Assembly (NCBI RefSeq): GCF_014649715.1 | Contig: NZ_BMTO01000001.1 | Location: 137,526 to 201,525 of the forward strand | DNA from: Streptomyces lateritius | GTDB lineage: Bacteria > Actinomycetota > Actinomycetes > Streptomycetales > Streptomycetaceae | Reading direction: 5' to 3' | DNA: 64,000 nt | Shown: positions 32,662-40,867 of the stretch, one piece after another | Layout: every line of letters begins with the position of its first letter | How positions within the stretch are numbered: position 1 is the first letter of the stretch | The notes under the pieces: generated by a model | What the model saw: only the letters and a program-made list of their open reading frames with translations | What the model was told of the DNA's origin: nothing | Database searches by the model: none | Translations under genes and position numbers: made by a program

Positions 32662-33660
32662 CTAAGAGCCCTTCGCCGCCGTCACGCCCTGGAGCCGGCC
32701 CGTGATCGTGACGCCGTCGCGGTCCGTGCCCGCCGGCTTCACCAGGGCCGCCTGGCTCGACACCCACTCCTTCGTGACCGTGTTCTTCACCTCGCCGGTC
32801 ATCAGCGGTTTCACATCCGTCGAGACCTTCGGCCGGTAGCCCTGCGCCGCCGTCTGCCGCTCGAAGTACCGGGTCGCGAAGAAGACCAGCGCCCCGCCGT
32901 CCCGCGTCGCGAGCGCCAGGGGCGCGAAGTCGCCGGTGTCCGTGGCCTGGTCGATGTACTGCGTCGCGAGACCCGCCCGCTTCGCCGCCTTCTGCCGCTG
33001 CTCCCGCCACGCCGTGGTGTGCGCACCGGCCGTGAACGGGCCCTGCTCACCGCCGCCGAGGAACGAGGCGTACCGCCGGCCCAGGTCCTTCGGAGCGACC
33101 GCGAGCCGCGCGGAGTCCACGGCGACCGGCTCGGCGAGACCGTCGGCGTCCGTCGCGAACTCGGGGATCTCGTTCGGGGGCAGGATCGCCAGATAGGCGA
33201 CTTCCCACAGCTGTTCGGCGCCGTTGCGCACGAAGACCAGGAGCCAGCGATTGTCACCGGGGCCCTGGTCGGTGTCCCGGTTGGAGTCCGTGTCGGCGAC
33301 GAACCAGCGCGGCCAGCCCGCCTTCTTGGGGAGGGCGAAGTTCGCGTCCGTCAGCTCCAGCGGCTGGTGGTTCGGGTTGCCGCCGGGGCTGGTGACCGCA
33401 CGGGACTTCAGCCCCGCCTGGTTGATCGCCCCGAGCGGACCGGTGACCCGGCCCGCGTCGAGCGCCGGGTCGTACGCCTTGTCGGCCTTGTTGTACGCGT
33501 CGGTGAAGTCCTCGAGGGCCTGAGCGGCCTCGGCCTTCGTCGCCGCGGGCAGCAGTTCCCGCTCGCCGTGCACCGTCACGCAGCCGCTCGCCGTCAGCGC
33601 CAGCACCGTCGCCGCCGTCGTCGCCAGGAGTCCCCTCGACGGTCGCCTCAGCCTTCTCAT
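32662..33660 (-). CDS. Secreted lipoprotein of unknown function
   Basis: A 332-residue lipoprotein: Arg-rich start (MRRLRRPSRGLLATTAA), hydrophobic core and lipobox LTASGC, cleaved before Cys27. The mature part is hydrophilic and without motifs I can name; blocks such as WPRWFVADTDSNRD, RWLLVFVRNGAEQLWEVAYLAILP and LVFFATRYFERQTAAQGYRP suggest a two-domain NTF2-like or beta-rich extracellular fold. A GGAGGAG site precedes the ATG. It stands alone, convergent with the prim-pol-like gene. Confidence 0.8.
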   Translation of the reverse strand: MRRLRRPSRGLLATTAATVLALTASGCVTVHGERELLPAATKAEAAQALEDFTDAYNKADKAYDPALDAGRVTGPLGAINQAGLKSRAVTSPGGNPNHQPLELTDANFALPKKAGWPRWFVADTDSNRDTDQGPGDNRWLLVFVRNGAEQLWEVAYLAILPPNEIPEFATDADGLAEPVAVDSARLAVAPKDLGRRYASFLGGGEQGPFTAGAHTTAWREQRQKAAKRAGLATQYIDQATDTGDFAPLALATRDGGALVFFATRYFERQTAAQGYRPKVSTDVKPLMTGEVKNTVTKEWVSSQAALVKPAGTDRDGVTITGRLQGVTAAKGS

Positions 33661-33962
33661 CGGTCGCCTTCTGCTCCTCCACCGGCACGGACGGACCTGA
33701 CCCTACCGGGGTCGGGAACAGCGTGAGTGCCGGGATCACGTACAGCGTCCACACCGTGACCTGAAGGGCCGTCGGACCCGGCGGTGAGTCAGGGACCGGG
33801 GGCGCGGGGAGTCGACCACGGCGCCCACCGCCCGGCCCGGCACCGTCGTCGGCGCAAGCCGACGCGGGGCGTCAAGGAGTCCTGGTGGACGCACCCGCGG
33901 GCAGGGCCGCACCCCGGAAACGGCGGTGCGGCCCTGCCGCTCGCCCGGCTAGCGTGCCGGGC
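33661..33962. other. Divergent intergenic region
   Basis: About 300 bp between the lipoprotein and the next plus-strand gene. It holds the lipoprotein ribosome site (GGAGGAG on the minus strand) and, at 33950-33955, TAGCGT, a -10 box 7 nt before the ATG at 33963. I see no gene, RNA or terminator. Confidence 0.5.
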
Positions 33963-34823
33963 ATGCGCATCCGGCGAGAGAACCATCCTGGGCCCCTTGT
34001 CCTGCACGCCGAAGGCCCGCCCGAACCCCCGCCCCTGCGCATGGAGATGACGGACGGCCGCCGGATACTGCTCCGCCAGGGCGACCGGCCGGTTCTGCTC
34101 GCCCGGGTCGACGAGGACCGGGGTGGGGTCCGCGTCCACCGCCTGGAGGGCTACCGCTCGCCGCTTCCCCCGATACGGGCCGACGAGGCCCGGCGAGGGC
34201 CGGAGTGGCGGTACCGGTACGCGCGTTGGCTGGAGGAGGCGGTGGAGGGCCCCTTGCACGCGGGCCGGTGGGTGATCGGAACGCGGGAGGTGTTCCCGCC
34301 CTACGTCTGGGACAGCGACTTCCTCTCGGCGTGGCCGGGCGGCCGTCTGGACTGGAACGACGGCTGGAACGGCGTCGTCCCGCTGCGGCGCCTGTCGGCC
34401 CCGGACGCCCCGCGCGTCAAGGCGTACCGCAAGCAGGTCAGGGACGGCAGCCTCCCGCCCGTGCTGCTGTGGTGGGTGACGGCGTTCGACGGCTGGTTGC
34501 TCCTGGACGGCCACGACCGCACGGTGGCCGCGCTCGCCGAGGGGCTGACGCCGCGCACGGTCGTGCTGCACCGCGCCGAGGACGCGGAGAGGGCGGCCGA
34601 GCTGATCGCGGCGATGACCGCCGACCACGAAGCGCTGACGGCTCGGGGCTTCCGGGGCCCCGACCCCGAGCGTCAGTACGAGGCCGTCGCCCGCGGTTTC
34701 GCCTGGGCGGTCTCGGCCACCCCTTACGACGAGGCACGCACCCGAGCCTGGCCGATTCCTGGTGGAACCGCCGAATGGGACGCCTGGATGCTTGAATTCC
34801 GCCATGAACACGACCGCACGTAG
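33963..34823 (+). CDS. Hypothetical protein with ParB-like DGHDR motif
   Basis: I do not recognise the family. The 286-residue product is soluble. Residues about 165-205 read VLLWWVTAFDGWLLLDGHDRTVAALAEG, which resembles the ParB/sulfiredoxin-fold phosphate-loop motif (DGHhR.xAA). The flanking part has Trp-rich and Pro-rich segments (YVWDSDFLSAWPGG, LDWNDGWNGVV). The likely leaderless ATG at 33963 follows TAGCGT by 7 nt. Its 3' end overlaps the PhzF gene by 20 bp, so the two are probably one operon. Confidence 0.65.
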   Translation: MRIRRENHPGPLVLHAEGPPEPPPLRMEMTDGRRILLRQGDRPVLLARVDEDRGGVRVHRLEGYRSPLPPIRADEARRGPEWRYRYARWLEEAVEGPLHAGRWVIGTREVFPPYVWDSDFLSAWPGGRLDWNDGWNGVVPLRRLSAPDAPRVKAYRKQVRDGSLPPVLLWWVTAFDGWLLLDGHDRTVAALAEGLTPRTVVLHRAEDAERAAELIAAMTADHEALTARGFRGPDPERQYEAVARGFAWAVSATPYDEARTRAWPIPGGTAEWDAWMLEFRHEHDRT

Positions 34824-35499
34824 CCGTCCGAGCGCCGTCACCGACATCGACGTCCTGCGGGTCTTCTGTGCCGGCGACGGCCGGTACGGCAACGCCCTCG
34901 GAGTCGTACGCGACGGGCGCACCCGCCCCGACGAGGCGTCCCGGCAGGCGCTCGCCAAGGAACTCGGCTTCAGCGAGACGGTGTTCGTGGACGACCCGGA
35001 GCGCGGGGACGTCGACATCTACACGCCCGGCGTCCGACTGCCCTTCGCCGGGCACCCGCTCGTCGGCGCGGCCTGGCTGCTGGACCTGGAGGTCGTCCAT
35101 CCGCCCGCCGGAGAGGTGTGGGTGCGCGGGGACGGCGAGTTCACCTGGATCGAGGCCCGCGCGGAGTGGGCGCCGCCCCGCACCCTGCGACGCTACGGGT
35201 CGGCGGCCGAGGTGGACGCGCTCGACCTGCCGGAGCCGGGAGAGTGGATCTACGCGTGGGCGTGGGAGGAGGAGGCCGCCGGCCGCATCCGGGCGCGGGC
35301 GTTCCCGGGCCGTGGCGACGGCATCGACGAGGACGAGGCGACGGGCGCGGCGGCGCTGCTGCTGACGGCCGAGCTCGGCCGGGCACTGAACATCACGCAG
35401 GGCCGGGGGTCGCAGATCCTGACGGCCCCCGGCCCCGACGGCGTGATCGAGCTGGGCGGACGGGTCCGCCTGGAGCGGACCCTCACCCTCGCACCCTGA
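34804..35499 (+). CDS. PhzF-family isomerase-like protein
   Basis: A 231-residue member of the PhzF/diaminopimelate-epimerase-like fold. The active-site glutamate is in ELGFSETVFVDD; the conserved turns RLPFAGHPLVGAAWLL and DEDEATGAAALLLTAELG are present. Usual members are about 260-290 residues, so the second lobe is compact here. The reaction is unknown; there are no phenazine genes nearby. The ATG at 34804 lies inside the end of the previous gene (20-bp overlap). It converges on heme oxygenase with an 11-bp gap. Confidence 0.85.
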   Translation: MNTTARSRPSAVTDIDVLRVFCAGDGRYGNALGVVRDGRTRPDEASRQALAKELGFSETVFVDDPERGDVDIYTPGVRLPFAGHPLVGAAWLLDLEVVHPPAGEVWVRGDGEFTWIEARAEWAPPRTLRRYGSAAEVDALDLPEPGEWIYAWAWEEEAAGRIRARAFPGRGDGIDEDEATGAAALLLTAELGRALNITQGRGSQILTAPGPDGVIELGGRVRLERTLTLAP

Positions 35500-35510
35500 G
35501 TGCTGTTCGC

Positions 35511-36161
35511 TCAGGCACTGAGCGGGAACTCGCTGCCCAGCTCCCGGAAGACGGCGCCGTTGAAGTCGAAGGCACGCTTGCACTCGTCGATGATCCGCTG
35601 CTTCTCCAGATCGTCGGCGTTCACCCGGTCGAGCAGCTCGCGGTAGCCCCGCTTGAACGCCGCCGGGTTCGCGATCTCCTCGAAGACGTAGAAGCGGACG
35701 CCGTCGCCCTTGCGGGAGAAGCCCCAGGTGCGCTCGGCCTTGTCCCGGATGATCTGGCCGCCGGAGAGGTCGCCGAGGTACCGGGTGTAGTGGTGCGCCA
35801 CATAGCCGGCCGGCCAGTCGCGCGCGCACTCCGTCACGCGTGCCGCGTAGGCGGCCGTGGCGGGCAGCGGCGAGAGCCCGTCGCGCCACCGCGGTCCCCG
35901 GAGGTGGGCGAGGTCCTGCTCCAGCGCCGCCGTACGGAACAGCTCCGGCCTGATGAACGGCCCGGCGACCGGATCGGTCTCCAGGGCCTCGGCACCGTCC
36001 TCCAGGGCGCGGTACACGAACCAGAGCTGCTCCGTGTAGCGGGTGTAGGCGTCCACGGCGAGGCGCCCGCCGAGGAGGTCGCTCATGAAGGTCGACGTCT
36101 CCGCCTCGGTGTGCTGTTCGTGCGAGGCCGTGCGGATGAGCGTCGAGAAGGGCGTGTCCAA
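35511..36161 (-). CDS. hmuO: Biliverdin-producing heme oxygenase
   Basis: A 216-residue all-helical heme oxygenase that opens heme to biliverdin, CO and Fe2+ to recover iron. The proximal heme ligand is His14 in TASHEQHTEAET, followed by STFMSDLLGGRL; the distal-helix glycine motif is YTRYLGDLSGGQII, and the C-terminal IDECKRAFDFNGAVF is typical of HmuO. TTG at 36161 is the start, 6 nt after GGAGG; no better codon exists. An iron box lies 49 bp upstream. No heme-uptake genes are adjacent. Confidence 0.92.
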   Translation of the reverse strand: MDTPFSTLIRTASHEQHTEAETSTFMSDLLGGRLAVDAYTRYTEQLWFVYRALEDGAEALETDPVAGPFIRPELFRTAALEQDLAHLRGPRWRDGLSPLPATAAYAARVTECARDWPAGYVAHHYTRYLGDLSGGQIIRDKAERTWGFSRKGDGVRFYVFEEIANPAAFKRGYRELLDRVNADDLEKQRIIDECKRAFDFNGAVFRELGSEFPLSA

Positions 36162-36209
36162 GGCGTGCCTCCGGTACCGATGCGGACGGGAACCTGTTGT
36201 GATCCTGCT

Positions 36210-36227
36210 ACTTAGGCATACCTAAGT
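36210..36227 (-). promoter_or_regulatory. Iron box upstream of heme oxygenase
   Basis: ACTTAGGCATACCTAAGT is an 18-bp palindrome with 7-bp arms and contains TTAGGC...CCTAA of the DtxR/DmdR consensus. It is centred about 57 bp before the heme oxygenase TTG. Repression under high iron is expected. Confidence 0.85.
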
Positions 36228-36275
36228 CAACTCGTTCCCGACGACCTGTCGGTAAAACGCTACCCCGCTGACGGG

Positions 36276-37133
36276 TCAGGGCAACGTGAGGATTTCGGCC
36301 CCGGTGTCCGTGACGACGAGCGTGTGCTCGAACTGCGCGGTCCGCTTCCGGTCCTTGGTCACGACCGTCCAGCCGTCGTCCCACATGTCGTACTCGTGCG
36401 TGCCCAGCGTCAGCATCGGCTCGATGGTGAAGGTCATGCCGGGCTGGATGACGGTGGTGTGGTGCGGGGAGTCGTAGTGCGGAACGATCAGTCCGGAGTG
36501 GAAGGACGAGTTGATGCCGTGCCCCGTGAAGTCGCGCACCACGCCGTAGCCGAAGCGCTTGGCGTACGACTCGATCACCCGGCCGATGATGTTGATCTGG
36601 CGGCCCGGCTTGACGGACTTGATGGCCCGGTCGAGGGACTCCCGGGTCCGCTCGACCAGCAGCCGCGACTCCTCGTCGACATCGCCGCAGAGGTAGGTGG
36701 CGTTGTTGTCGCCGTGGACCCCGTTGATGTACGCCGTGACGTCGAGGTTCACGATGTCGCCGTCCTTCAGGACGGTGGAGTCGGGGATGCCGTGACAGAT
36801 GACCTCGTTGACCGAGGAGCAGAGCGACTTGGGGAAGCCGCGGTAGCCGAGCGTGGACGGGTACGCCCCGTGGTCGCACATGAACTCGTGTGCGACGCGA
36901 TCCAGCTCGTCCGTGGTGACCCCCGGCGCGATGTGCTTGGCGGCCTCCTCCATCGCCTGCGCGGCGATGCGGCCGGCGATCCGCATCCGCTCGATGGTGT
37001 CGGAGTCCTGCACCTCGGGCCCCGCGTACGGGGTGGGTGCGGGCTTCCCGACGTACTCGGGACGGCGGATGGCTCCCGGAACGGAGCGGTGGGGGGAGAT
37101 CTCCCCGGGTACGAGCAGTGACTGGCCAGACAT
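36276..37133 (-). CDS. map: Methionine aminopeptidase type I
   Basis: A 285-residue enzyme removing N-terminal methionine from new proteins. An N-terminal extension of about 45 residues, with an SH3-binding-like Pro-rich run ([14 protein letters not shown]), precedes the pita-bread core. Metal ligands lie in [20 protein letters not shown] (two Asp), [13 protein letters not shown] (His), [10 protein letters not shown] and [10 protein letters not shown] (two Glu). Streptomyces has more than one map; this is the longer, extension-bearing form. TAGACT (37141-37146) is 7 nt before the ATG, with no ribosome site, so leaderless. Confidence 0.92.
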   Translation of the reverse strand: MSGQSLLVPGEISPHRSVPGAIRRPEYVGKPAPTPYAGPEVQDSDTIERMRIAGRIAAQAMEEAAKHIAPGVTTDELDRVAHEFMCDHGAYPSTLGYRGFPKSLCSSVNEVICHGIPDSTVLKDGDIVNLDVTAYINGVHGDNNATYLCGDVDEESRLLVERTRESLDRAIKSVKPGRQINIIGRVIESYAKRFGYGVVRDFTGHGINSSFHSGLIVPHYDSPHHTTVIQPGMTFTIEPMLTLGTHEYDMWDDGWTVVTKDRKRTAQFEHTLVVTDTGAEILTLP

Positions 37134-37191
37134 GTCAGCGAGTCTAACGACCGCGTCTGGGGCAGCATGGCGACAGAGGAAGGAGCCGACG

Positions 37192-37422
37192 ATGGCCCTG
37201 TTCAAGAAGCGCACGGTGGGCAAACCGGGCGAGTGGTACTACTGCCTGGAGCACAAGAAGGTCGAGGAGGGCCCCGACTGCCCGGCGAAGAACCGTTTCG
37301 GCCCCTACGGCAGCCGTGAGGAGGCGTCGCACGCGATGGAGACGGCCCGGGAGCGCAACCTGGAGTGGGAGACGGACCCGAAGTGGCACGACGCTCCCAA
37401 GACGGACCAGCCCCCGGACTAG
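37192..37422 (+). CDS. Small conserved actinobacterial protein, 76 residues
   Basis: A 76-residue soluble protein: [19 protein letters not shown], then [20 protein letters not shown] and [16 protein letters not shown]. The WYYC...C pair and the [16 protein letters not shown] helix resemble an SPOR-like or zinc-knuckle mini-domain. I remember close homologues across Streptomyces but no function. GGAGCCGAC lies upstream. The TAG stop is inside the CTAG that begins repeat copy D. Confidence 0.8.
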   Translation: MALFKKRTVGKPGEWYYCLEHKKVEEGPDCPAKNRFGPYGSREEASHAMETARERNLEWETDPKWHDAPKTDQPPD

Positions 37423-37460
37423 ACCGTGTCCGTGAAGTCCCGTCTGGCCCGCGACGCCTG
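37419..37460 (+). repeat. Dispersed CTAG-ended element, copy D (end fragment)
   Basis: It starts CTAGACCGTGTCCGTGAAG and continues GTCCCGTCTGGCCCGCGACG-like sequence to CGCCTGG, matching the left end of copy B over about 42 bp before diverging. The CTAG contains the TAG stop of the 76-residue protein gene. Confidence 0.7.
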
Positions 37461-37517
37461 GGGCGGGCGGGTGGCGCCGCGCGGCGGGCGAGGGCTTCAC
37501 CAGGCCGGTGCTTCACC

Positions 37518-38972
37518 TCAGGCCGGGGCTTCGGCCCCGGCCTCCCGCGTGCCCGGGGTGTCGCCTGGGCCGGAGACGCCGCGCGCTCCCAGAGTGTCCG
37601 GGGTGCCGCCCGTGCCCGGTGTCTCCCCTGCGTCCGGGGTGCCGCCCGTGCCCGGTGTCTCCCCTGCGTCCGGGGTGCCGCCCGTGCCCGGGTTCTCGTA
37701 CCGCCGCGCCTTGCGGCGCAGGGCGTCCTCGTCCGTCTCCGCGTCGTACGTGAGCAGCTTCGGCAGGGCCAGACAGAGCAGCCCCACCGACGCCACGCAG
37801 GCCACACCGCCTGTCCAGATCGCGGAGCGCGTGCCTGTCCACCCGGCCATCGCGCCCGCCCGGACCTGGCCCAGCTGCGGCCCCACGCTGTACGAGAGCA
37901 CCTCGATCCCGGCCAGGCGGCCCCGCAGCTCCTCCGGGATCGTCTGGTTCCAGATCGTCGAGCGGCCGAGACCGCTCAGCATGTCGCCCGCGCCCGCGAA
38001 GCCCAGGCAGAGCAGGACCAGCCAGATGTTCGCGAACCAGCCCGCCGCCGCGATCGCCAGTCCCCAGACCGCCGCGCCGAGCACCACCAGAAGACCGTGT
38101 CTGCGGACTTTCGATGTCCAGCCGCTGGTGAGCCCGAGGACGAGCGAGCCGACGGAGCCCGCCGCGTACATCAGGCCGAGGGACCATGCCGCGTCCAGCT
38201 CGTCGGCGAGGAACGGGAAGATCGTGTTCGGGAAGGCGAAGAGCATGGCGGCGAGGTCGACCACGTACGTACCGAGCAGCACCGGCCGCGACCAGGCGTA
38301 CCGTGCCCCCTCCGCGATCCCGCGCAGCGACGGCTTCTCCGCGTCGCGCGCGGGCGGCGCCGGGGTCAGCCGGCGACACAGCAGTACGGAGACGGCGAAG
38401 CCGGCGATGGTCACGCCGTAGGCCGGCGCGTGACCGGCGTACGCCACGACGAGGCCGGCCAGCGCCGGACCCGCGATGGCGCCCATCTGCCAGCGCAGCG
38501 AGTTCAGCGCCGCCGCTGCCGTCTGCTGCTCGTGCGGCACGATGCGAGCCATCAGCGAGTCCAGGGCCGGCCGCTGAAGTCCCGCCAGCGCGGAGACCCC
38601 GGCCGCGACCACGTACAGCGGCCAGAGCATCGGCGAGGGAAGCAGCGAGTTGAGCAGCAGCATCAGAGCGAGCAGCCCGAGCCCCGCCTCGGTGGCGATG
38701 ATCACCTTGCGCCGGTCGACGGCGTCGGCGAGCGCCCCGCCGTAGAGCCCGAACACGACCAGCGGGACCAACTCGACGGCGCCCATCGCGCCCACGGCCA
38801 GCGGCGAACCCGTCAGATGCTTGATCTGGAGCGGCAGCGCGATCAACGCCATGAAGCTGCTGAAGTAGGTGACCAGCCCCTGGATCCACAGCAGCCGGAA
38901 GTCGGCGGACGACCGCCACGGCGCGAGATCGGGCAGGAGAGCGGCGAGCTTCGACGAAGGCTTCGAGGTCAC
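37518..38972 (-). CDS. MFS transporter (DHA3-like) with repetitive C-terminal tail
   Basis: A 484-residue MFS permease, probably 12 helices in residues about 20-425 (FRLLWIQGLVTYFSSFMALIALPLQI, GGALADAVDRRKVIIATE as motif A, ALAGLQRPALDSLMARIVP). It resembles the DHA3/enterobactin-exporter group. After helix 12 a soluble tail (about 430-484) consists of GTGGTPDAGETP repeats encoded by a 36-bp tandem repeat. The GTG at 38972 is the start; its ribosome site is weak. Confidence 0.85.
   Translation of the reverse strand: MTSKPSSKLAALLPDLAPWRSSADFRLLWIQGLVTYFSSFMALIALPLQIKHLTGSPLAVGAMGAVELVPLVVFGLYGGALADAVDRRKVIIATEAGLGLLALMLLLNSLLPSPMLWPLYVVAAGVSALAGLQRPALDSLMARIVPHEQQTAAAALNSLRWQMGAIAGPALAGLVVAYAGHAPAYGVTIAGFAVSVLLCRRLTPAPPARDAEKPSLRGIAEGARYAWSRPVLLGTYVVDLAAMLFAFPNTIFPFLADELDAAWSLGLMYAAGSVGSLVLGLTSGWTSKVRRHGLLVVLGAAVWGLAIAAAGWFANIWLVLLCLGFAGAGDMLSGLGRSTIWNQTIPEELRGRLAGIEVLSYSVGPQLGQVRAGAMAGWTGTRSAIWTGGVACVASVGLLCLALPKLLTYDAETDEDALRRKARRYENPGTGGTPDAGETPGTGGTPDAGETPGTGGTPDTLGARGVSGPGDTPGTREAGAEAPA
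37597..37691. repeat. 36-bp in-frame tandem repeat in the MFS tail
   Basis: Two exact 36-bp units (37597-37632, 37633-37668) and a 23-bp partial third (37669-37691). On the coding strand each unit encodes 12 residues, GTGGTPDAGETP in permuted form. Copy number can change without breaking the frame. Confidence 0.92.
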
Positions 38973-39098
38973 GGGGCGCCATGTTCCGGCGCGCCCCCGG
39001 CGGCGGCAACCGAATTACGGGCGGTGCGGGGGCAGGGACGAGGGCCGGTACGAGGGTCCTCACGAGGAGGCTGCGGCAGGGTCCGCCGCCGCCCCCGG

Positions 39099-39701
39099 CT
39101 ACCAGCGCTCCGGCGGCGGGGCCGTCAGGTGGTCGGCGAGGCGGGAGAGACGGTCGCGCAGGCGGCGCCGTCCACGCGGGGACGGGAGGCTGTTCTCCCC
39201 GGCCGCCGCGCTCACCAGATGCTGGACCGTGTCCAGGTCGACCTCCGCCCCGGCCGTCACCGTCAGCCCCTCATGGGCGAGGCCGTGCACCTCCGGGTCC
39301 CCGCCGTCCAACGAGAACACCGTCGCCCCGGCCCTGCGCGCGTCGTGGACCCGCTCCAGCAGCCCCGCCCCCGGCCGATCCGGGGCCACCACCAGCAGCG
39401 TCGACCCGCGTCCGGCCGACTCCAGGCGGCCGAGACCCGCCGCCAGATGGGCCGGGTCGCCCGGCCGCACCAGGTGCCGCAGCAGCGTCGGCGCCAGCTC
39501 GGGCTGCCCCGACCAGGCCGCCTCGTCCACCAGGTGCGCCGCCAGATGCCAGGGTTCGTACGCCTCCGTGCCCACCAGGAGCAGACCGCCGCCCCTCGGT
39601 ACGACGGAGGACCGGAGCGCCCCCGCCAGGCGGCGGGCCGCCCTCGGCCACTCGGTCCCGGCGAGCACGTCCCGCAGCAGCGCGACCCGTACGGCATCCA
39701 T
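39099..39701 (-). CDS. Conserved hypothetical protein, possible SIS-like fold
   Basis: A 200-residue soluble protein without a firm family. Pattern: helical N-terminus (MDAVRVALLRDVLAGTEWPRAARRLAGAL), strand-turn blocks GGGLLLVGTEAYEPWHLAAHLVDEAAW, LLVVAPDRPGAGLLERVHDARRAGATVFSLDGGD, and a C-terminal basic helix. The alternating strand/helix with VVAP and a sugar-isomerase-like layout suggests an SIS or Rossmann-like domain; this is a guess. I remember homologues only in actinobacteria. It is divergent from the F420:NADP reductase. Confidence 0.7.
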   Translation of the reverse strand: MDAVRVALLRDVLAGTEWPRAARRLAGALRSSVVPRGGGLLLVGTEAYEPWHLAAHLVDEAAWSGQPELAPTLLRHLVRPGDPAHLAAGLGRLESAGRGSTLLVVAPDRPGAGLLERVHDARRAGATVFSLDGGDPEVHGLAHEGLTVTAGAEVDLDTVQHLVSAAAGENSLPSPRGRRRLRDRLSRLADHLTAPPPERW

Positions 39702-39804
39702 GGGGCCGCATCCTGCCGCAGCCGTGTCCGGCGCGCGGCCGGTTCGCGGCCGTTCCACCCGTACGAGACCCGGACGAGAGCGACCGGCCAGTAATGTCGA
39801 GGCC

Positions 39805-40509
39805 ATGACTTCCACCGCTTCGTCTCCCGCCTCCGCCCCCAAGGACCCCTGGGACCTCCCCGACGTGTCCGGACTCGTCGTCGGTGTCCTCGGCGGCACC
39901 GGCGACCAGGGCCGCGGCCTCGCCTACCGGCTCGCCAAGGCCGGCCAGAAGGTGATCATCGGCTCCCGCGCCGCCGACCGCGCGCATGCCGCGGCCGCCG
40001 AGCTCGGCCTCGGAGTCGAGGGCGCCGACAACGCCGAGTGCGCGCGCCGCAGCGACATCGTGATCGTCGCCGTCCCGTGGGACGGACACGCCAAGACCCT
40101 GGAGTCGCTGCGGGCCGAACTCGCCGGCAAGCTCGTCGTCGACTGCGTCAACCCGCTCGGCTTCGACAAGAAGGGCGCCTACGCCCTCAAGCCCGAGGAG
40201 GGCTCCGCCGCCGAGCAGGCCGCGGCGCTGCTGCCGGAGTCCCGCGTCGCCGCCGCCTTCCACCACCTCTCCGCGGTCCTGCTCCAGGACCACTCGATCG
40301 ACGAGATCGACACGGACGTGATGGTCCTCGGCGAGGAGCGCGCCGACGTGGAGATCGTCCAGGCGCTGGCCGGCCGGATCCCCGGCATGCGCGGCGTCTT
40401 CGCCGGCCGGCTGCGGGGCGCCCACCAGGTCGAGGCGCTGGTCGCCAACCTGATCTCGGTCAACCGCCGCTACAAGGCGCACGCGGGCCTGCGTGTCACC
40501 GACGTGTAG
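39805..40509 (+). CDS. npdG: NADPH-dependent F420 reductase
   Basis: A 234-residue enzyme exchanging hydride between NADP(H) and the deazaflavin cofactor F420. The N-terminal Rossmann motif VVGVLGGTGDQGRGLAYRLAKAG and the NADP-selective IIGSRAADRA are followed by DIVIVAVPWDGH, VDCVNPLGFDKKGAY and AAFHHLSAVLL, matching the archaeal and actinobacterial Fno/NPDR family. It supplies F420H2 to F420-dependent enzymes elsewhere. TAATGT (39792-39797) lies 7 nt before the ATG; a GAGG is also near. Confidence 0.9.
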   Translation: MTSTASSPASAPKDPWDLPDVSGLVVGVLGGTGDQGRGLAYRLAKAGQKVIIGSRAADRAHAAAAELGLGVEGADNAECARRSDIVIVAVPWDGHAKTLESLRAELAGKLVVDCVNPLGFDKKGAYALKPEEGSAAEQAAALLPESRVAAAFHHLSAVLLQDHSIDEIDTDVMVLGEERADVEIVQALAGRIPGMRGVFAGRLRGAHQVEALVANLISVNRRYKAHAGLRVTDV

Positions 40510-40587
40510 CCACGGAGAGAGTCGCCCCCGGGCATGGGGGACACTGGACGGGCACCATCAGCCGTACCCGGACAGGAGCCGACCCCC

Positions 40588-40767
40588 ATGCCCCGCCTCG
40601 CTCTGTACGCCCTCGCCGTCTGCGCCCTCGCGGTCGTCGCGGCCGTCGTCTCCTTCGTCTCGGGCAGCTGGCTCGGCGTGATCTGGGTGCTCCTCGCGGG
40701 CCTCTCCTCCAACATGGCGTGGTACTACATCCGCCGCGCGAAGGCCGAGGCGCAGCCGCAGAGCTAG
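40588..40767 (+). CDS. Small two-helix membrane protein, 59 residues
   Basis: A 59-residue protein made almost wholly of two transmembrane helices (LALYALAVCALAVVAAVVSFV and WLGVIWVLLAGLSSNMAWYYI) with a basic C-terminal tail RRAKAEAQPQS. CAGGAG is 8 nt before the ATG. Function unknown; similar mini membrane proteins are frequent in Streptomyces. Confidence 0.75.
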   Translation: MPRLALYALAVCALAVVAAVVSFVSGSWLGVIWVLLAGLSSNMAWYYIRRAKAEAQPQS

Positions 40768-40784
40768 GCAGCCGCACAGCCAGG

Positions 40785-40867
40785 GGGTGTCTTGTGGGTC
40801 AGGCCGGATCAGCGAGCGTGCGTGCGAGGCGTCGGGAGCCCGGCAAGATCCACAGGACACCTGCTAG
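40785..40867. repeat. Dispersed CTAG-ended element, copy E
   Basis: Its outer ends are inverted repeats, GGTGTCTTGTGGGTC and GATCCACAGGACACC (13 of 15 positions pair), flanking the family core AGCGAGCGTGCGTGCGAGG. A CTAG (40864-40867) follows 2 bp after the right end, and supplies the TAG stop of the site-2 protease gene. Confidence 0.7.

Noticed and set aside
40521-40545. GC-rich dyad after npdG as a terminator
   Set aside because: The CCCCC/GGGGG stem is only about 5 bp with a short loop. Not convincing.
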